Source: JBEGHD01 sp049334165 (GTDB lineage Bacteria; Bacteroidota; Bacteroidia; Flavobacteriales_D; Sanyastnellaceae). Taken from it: DNA of 64,000 nt. The notes below the pieces were generated by a model. The model saw nothing but the letters and a program-made list of their open reading frames with translations. It was not told where the DNA came from and ran no database searches. The position numbers were made by a program, and so were the translations under genes. The first letter of the stretch is position 1; each line of letters opens with the position of its first letter. Shown here piece by piece: positions 60,358 to 64,000 of the stretch. The stretch lies in NCBI GenBank assembly GCA_049334165.1, contig JBEGHD010000014.1. One strand, given 5' to 3'.

Positions 60358-61227
60358 TTAATCCAGCCACTCCGCCAGGCTTTCAATTTTGATACGATGC
60401 CTGTTCATACCCTTCCAGGGATCTTCCTTCTGCGAAAGTCTTCTCTTTAGGTTGGAAACAGTGTAGCTCTGAGAGTTGAGTTCACTCTTTTTTAGTTCGT
60501 CCCAACTGAGTGGAGTCGCCACGGGTGCGCCCTCGATTGGTCTCACTGAATATGGCGTCACGCTGGTTTGTGCGTAAGCATTCCGTTGAATATCGAAATA
60601 CAGCTTGCCATTCCTTTTGTCTTTCCGCTGCTCCGTGGTAAAAAGGTCTGCGTGCTCATTTGTCATCTTTTCACCGAGCTTCTTCCCTACTTCGCGCACA
60701 TGGTCAAAGTCGCTTTCCGGCTGCAATGGTAAAACGAGATGTAGGCCTTGTGATCCGGTCGTCATTAAAAACACTTCGGTATTCGCCTTTTTGAAAAACT
60801 CGTGGAGGGCAAAAGCCGATTCCCTGACGATTTCAAAATCGTCTTGTGGAGGATCCAGGTCGATGATAAACATATCGGGCTTGTGAAGGCTTTCTTTTTT
60901 GCTCAGCCAGGTGTGGAAACTAATCGTCCCCTGATTAACCAAATATTTCAAGGTAGACTTGTTGTTACAGATCACTTGATTCACTGTGCCTCCCTCCTTC
61001 TTTATTTGCTTTGTCTCGATCCACTCCGGGAAATAATCCCCGGCCTCTTTTTGATAAAACCCTTCGGCCTGAATGCCATCGGGAAAGCGCTGGAGAGTGA
61101 GCGGGCGGTCTTTTAAATGAGGCAAGATGAAGTCAGAGATGCTTTCATAAAAGTCGATGAGATCGCCTTTGGTAAGCTCTGCCCTGGGAAAGAAAACCTT
61201 GTCTAAATTGCTGGTGTCTACTTTCAT
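60358..61227 (-). CDS. LigD polymerase (primase-polymerase) domain protein
   Basis: At 289 residues it covers the archaeo-eukaryotic primase-like POL domain of LigD, which adds nucleotides during bacterial non-homologous end joining. Seen: LDKVFFPRAELTKGDLIDFY at the start, RPLTLQRFPDGI, and the catalytic Asp123 and Asp125 in FIIDLDPP, then GSQGLHLVLPL. In most bacteria this is one domain of a single LigD; here it is a separate gene, 32 bases after the ligase gene. Confidence 0.93.
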   Translation of the reverse strand: MKVDTSNLDKVFFPRAELTKGDLIDFYESISDFILPHLKDRPLTLQRFPDGIQAEGFYQKEAGDYFPEWIETKQIKKEGGTVNQVICNNKSTLKYLVNQGTISFHTWLSKKESLHKPDMFIIDLDPPQDDFEIVRESAFALHEFFKKANTEVFLMTTGSQGLHLVLPLQPESDFDHVREVGKKLGEKMTNEHADLFTTEQRKDKRNGKLYFDIQRNAYAQTSVTPYSVRPIEGAPVATPLSWDELKKSELNSQSYTVSNLKRRLSQKEDPWKGMNRHRIKIESLAEWLD

Positions 61228-61259
61228 AAAATTCTTTGTTTTCTTTTCGAGACTTGTGT

Positions 61260-62249
61260 TTACTCTGCCTCTTCCTTTACTACTTCTGACGGGGATTTAT
61301 CGGGACGAAGTCCCAAAAATCGTGGGTGACGGAGCTTGTCATCGTTTGTCCATTCGGTAAATCCAATCTCTGCAATGACCTTTGGCGTAATCCAGTGAGC
61401 GGTATCTTCATCAACTTCGTCAGCGAAAGGACTCGTTTTTCTCTCCAGTTGATGAAACTCACTGTGAATCTCTTCCAACTCCTGGTCAGAAAAGCCCGTC
61501 CCCACTTTGCCGGCATAGCGGAGTTTGTCGCCTTCGTAAAAGCCAATTAAAATTGCTCCAAACCCTACCCTTGAACCTTCAGGCTCGGTGAATCCTCCAA
61601 TCACAAACTCCTGTCTGTTAACACATTTAAATTTAAGCCAGTTTGACGTTCGACTGTGGGCGTAAGGCTTTCCGGCATCTTTGGCGATGATACCTTCCCA
61701 TCCTTTTTGACAAGCCTCCTGGTGATATTTTTTACCGTTCTCATTTACGTGCGGCAAATACCTTATTGGGTCGTAAAACTCCAATCCCTTTTTGAGTATA
61801 GACTTTCGCTCACGATTGTTCAATGAACTGATGTCGTATCCATCAATGAACATGCAGTCGAAAAGGTATAGAGTGACCGGAACTCTCTTCAGCAACTCTT
61901 CATCCGGATCTTTTTCATTCATGCGGTTTTGTAAAAGCGAAAAGCTACTGACATCGTCTTTAAAGGTCACCACTTCGCCATCGGCAATGAAGTCGGGTTC
62001 CTGTTTTTTTAGAGCTTCCACCAACTCGGGATAAAAATCATTCTGAAGCTTTTTATTTCTCGAAAGTAGCTCCACCTCAGAACCCTTCTTAAAAACCAGG
62101 CACCTCAGCCCATCGAGCTTGCGCTCAAAAAGCCAATCTGGATCGGAAAAATATTTTTTGGTAAGCTTCGCTAAACTGGGTTCCATCCAATCGGGTTGAC
62201 TCTTTTTTGCTGCTTCTTGCTGTTGCTTTTTCGAAAGTGCTGAGCTCAT
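61260..62249 (-). CDS. ATP-dependent DNA ligase (LigD ligase domain)
   Basis: A 329-residue ATP-dependent ligase. The AMP-attaching lysine is Lys44 in FERKLDGLRCLVF (motif I). Other motifs: DGEVVTFK (motif III/IIIa region), WEGIIAKD (motif IV) and WLKFKC (motif V), then the OB-fold domain with VGTGFSDQELEEI. It seals breaks in end joining. Its start overlaps the stop of the phosphoesterase gene by four bases. Confidence 0.94.
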   Translation of the reverse strand: MSSALSKKQQQEAAKKSQPDWMEPSLAKLTKKYFSDPDWLFERKLDGLRCLVFKKGSEVELLSRNKKLQNDFYPELVEALKKQEPDFIADGEVVTFKDDVSSFSLLQNRMNEKDPDEELLKRVPVTLYLFDCMFIDGYDISSLNNRERKSILKKGLEFYDPIRYLPHVNENGKKYHQEACQKGWEGIIAKDAGKPYAHSRTSNWLKFKCVNRQEFVIGGFTEPEGSRVGFGAILIGFYEGDKLRYAGKVGTGFSDQELEEIHSEFHQLERKTSPFADEVDEDTAHWITPKVIAEIGFTEWTNDDKLRHPRFLGLRPDKSPSEVVKEEAE

Positions 62250-62830
62250 GAGTTATCAATTTCATCCAGGCCTTTGCCACTTTTCACTGAGTCTGGCTGG
62301 GTACTGGTGGGTTTTCTTCTCGCATCGGCATCTTCATCGTCCATTTTTACAAAAAGCCACTGCCCTTCATCGCTGTCAATTCTGGTGAGTGCGTATCCGC
62401 CCTGCAGCTTTTCCCCTTTCAAATTTAACAGCAGGTGGCCTTCGTCCAGGCTTTTTTCTACCGATCGGATGTCTCCGTCTTTTCGCGTAATGTTTTCGTA
62501 AGTGCCCTCATCCCACAGCAGAACCGTACCTGCTCCGTATTCTCCTTCGGGGATATTCCCTTCGAAGTCCAGATAGTCCACTGGATGATCTTCAGTTCTG
62601 ATGGCCAGTCTTTTTTCACTGGGATCGGTGCTCGGACCTTTGGGGATTGCCCAGGATTTGAGCACTCCATCGTATTCCAACCTCAGATCGTAGTGGAGAT
62701 TGGATGCATCGTGCTTTTGTATTGAAAATCGATTTTCCGACTTCTTTTTCTTTTTGCCTTTTGGCTCCTCTGTAGATCGGAAATCGCGCTTCTCATTGTA
62801 TTTCTCGAGGTTCGATTTTTCTTTGCTCAT
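62246..62830 (-). CDS. LigD 3'-phosphoesterase domain protein
   Basis: A 194-residue protein equal to the PE domain of LigD, which trims 3' ribonucleotide and phosphate ends. The metal and catalytic residues His40, His46, Asp48 and Arg50 in QKHDASNLHYDLR, and His82 in TEDHPVDY, are all present, as is EGNIPEGEYGAGTV. Lysine-rich N-terminus. First gene of the split LigD operon, order PE-LIG-POL. No Ku gene is in the window. Confidence 0.93.
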   Translation of the reverse strand: MSKEKSNLEKYNEKRDFRSTEEPKGKKKKKSENRFSIQKHDASNLHYDLRLEYDGVLKSWAIPKGPSTDPSEKRLAIRTEDHPVDYLDFEGNIPEGEYGAGTVLLWDEGTYENITRKDGDIRSVEKSLDEGHLLLNLKGEKLQGGYALTRIDSDEGQWLFVKMDDEDADARRKPTSTQPDSVKSGKGLDEIDNS

Positions 62831-63065
62831 GTTCTTTCTTTTTGAAGAAATCGAATTTTCTAATAAAGCCTTCCAATTATTATTCCTCGCCAGCGGTAAA
62901 GGAATTGCGCCTGGCTTGCGGGTAGAGCGCTCCTCTCAGTGGGTAAGTTCGTACTCAAATTGAGAGTTCTGAAAGCGGTCTTTTTCAGCGTTGTGCCACT
63001 TAAGTCACCATGAGCCGGCAGGCCACAAGTTATCTTAGTGACTGGTAACAATTAAACTCACAATC

Positions 63066-63698
63066 ATGAAAACCTCCATTCTAAAACCTGCAATTCTGCT
63101 TCTGATCAGCGTTGCACTCATGAGTCATACATCCTGCAAAAAGAACGATGAAGTAGTGAATGTTCAACAAAACACACCGACCACCACACTGACTCAATCA
63201 GAAGAAGACATGCTTCTTTTTATGCTCGAGGAAGAGAAGCTCGCCAGAGATACCTACATCTATTTCGATAACTACTGGGGGCTCAACCAATTTGCCAACA
63301 TCAAAAACAGCGAGCAAAACCACATGGAGTTAGTCGCAGCTCTGCTCACAAGTTATGGAGTTGACTACGAGATCCTTCCCGAAGGTGAATTTTCGAATCC
63401 CAACCTGCAGTCGCTTTACGATGATTTTATAATCATTGGTGAAGAGAGCGAAGTAGCTGCACTCACAGTTGGCGCAACAATAGAAGACCTCGACATCTTC
63501 GATTTGCGACAGTCCATAGAAAGCACCAACAAAGCCGATTTAATTCAGGTGCTGGAGCAGCTCCTCTGCGGATCTGGAAACCACATGCAGGGCTTCACGC
63601 AAGGATTGACCAACTTCGGTAGCTCTTACACTCCTCAATATCTCACCCAGGAAGAATATCAGGAAATCCTGGATGCGCCTCACGGTGGATGCCAATAA
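63066..63698 (+). CDS. DUF2202 ferritin-like lipoprotein
   Basis: A 210-residue lipoprotein (lipobox HTSC). The DUF2202 ferritin-like four-helix pattern is clear: LLFMLEEEKLARDTYIYF, IKNSEQNHMELVAALLTSYG, ATIEDLDIFDL and CGSGNHMQGF, with the Glu and His residues that would bind two metals. Likely a periplasmic metal-binding protein; function unproven. Transcribed divergently from the LigD operon. Confidence 0.85.
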   Translation: MKTSILKPAILLLISVALMSHTSCKKNDEVVNVQQNTPTTTLTQSEEDMLLFMLEEEKLARDTYIYFDNYWGLNQFANIKNSEQNHMELVAALLTSYGVDYEILPEGEFSNPNLQSLYDDFIIIGEESEVAALTVGATIEDLDIFDLRQSIESTNKADLIQVLEQLLCGSGNHMQGFTQGLTNFGSSYTPQYLTQEEYQEILDAPHGGCQ

Positions 63699-63848
63699 AA
63701 GAAAATGAAGTAAAATGCCCGGATAGTTAAAGTTTTTCCAAATCGGTTTCAGGAGAGTCGCAGTGCAAAAATAAAATCGGATATCTGATTTATTTTTAGC
63801 AAATTACACAGGATTCTATCTATGCTCTGGACTTAACCAAATCCAACC

Positions 63849-64000
63849 GTGAAAAATACTAACCCGGGCACTGCGCCCATTGCGGAGAATAACCGTATTC
63901 TCTATCTCGACATCCTTCGGGGAATAGCGATTTTATTCATATTTCTGGCCAATATCCCCTACCTCTCCGGCACGTATTTTTACTCTGAGGCGTTGGCCGC
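63849..64000 (+). CDS. 5' end of a DUF418-like membrane protein gene (cut by window end)
   Basis: A GTG start gives 50 readable codons: after a short head, NRILYLDILRGIAILFIFLA and NIPYL, the N-terminal signature of the DUF418/YeiB-type membrane family (LDxLRGIAIL). The rest lies beyond the window. Confidence 0.7.
   Translation, partial: MKNTNPGTAPIAENNRILYLDILRGIAILFIFLANIPYLSGTYFYSEALA

Noticed and set aside
1..64000. Search by eye for a tyrosine recombinase (integrase) near the cassettes
   Set aside because: No protein in the window shows the R...HxxR...Y pattern of a tyrosine recombinase, so no integrase is annotated; it may lie elsewhere in the genome.

Overview
The window comes from a marine-type member of the Bacteroidota, most likely a flavobacterium-like organism. 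The signs are: many short Bacteroidota lipoproteins and secreted proteins, WG-repeat proteins, several DUF6090 genes, promoters of the TAnnTTTG type, a proteorhodopsin plus Blh retinal-synthesis pair, and no long conserved operons. The genus cannot be named from this stretch. No tRNA, rRNA, CRISPR array, phage module or classical insertion sequence was recognised.

Layout. 1-1.9 kb: an FAD monooxygenase between two imperfect-palindrome sites, then a small lipoprotein. 2-14.7 kb: ordinary single genes (MscS-like channel, DHFR-like reductase, WG-repeat protein, DUF5996, DUF6090, the MltF transglycosylase), then the proteorhodopsin-blh phototrophy pair, then DUF2200, two unknown exported proteins, YdeI-like and GNAT proteins. 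14.8-18.5 kb (minus strand): a TPR histidine kinase with a LuxR-type regulator and an outer-membrane-like protein. 18.8-23.2 kb: a 4HB sensory protein, an amidohydrolase, a GNAT and a GT39-like transferase. 23.6-29.4 kb (minus strand): a complete RND tripartite efflux operon. 29.4-30 kb: GC-rich inverted repeats. 30-32.4 kb: an exported catalase-peroxidase KatG. 32.4-44 kb: orphan genes in cassette-like arrays, interrupted by a TPR-like gene and a PadR operon. 44-55.3 kb: serine hydrolases, a TolB-TPR-AraC fusion, an oxidoreductase and alpha/beta hydrolase pair, and a GT-C-like membrane protein. 55.3-57.2 kb: another cassette-like array. 57.2-60.3 kb: small exported proteins and a DUF559 endonuclease gene with inverted GC-rich ends. 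60.4-62.8 kb (minus strand): LigD split into three genes. The window ends with a DUF2202 lipoprotein and the start of a DUF418-like gene.

Most interesting observation. At least eight imperfect palindromes of about 55-135 bp (plus weaker ones) start within about 20 bases after a stop codon and end about 20-60 bases before the next start codon. They share an architecture: an outer AAC box, a short spacer, a stem, a loop (often with a shared core near GGTGGACA), the complementary stem, a spacer of a different length, and an outer GTT box. All the genes between them are on one strand and mostly orphan. Three such arrays begin with copies of one dispersed leader repeat of about 200 bp that carries a promoter-like TAAATTGG and ends in its own palindrome; two copies also include a terminator. 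This looks like an integron-type gene-cassette system split into several small arrays, with no integrase in the window. That reading is inference; the repeats and their placement are visible in the sequence.

How the genes work together: proteorhodopsin and Blh form a light-driven proton pump with its own retinal supply; the RND genes form one efflux machine; the kinase and regulator form a two-component pair; the three LigD pieces together rebuild a full end-joining ligase; the PadR regulator controls itself and its small membrane partner.
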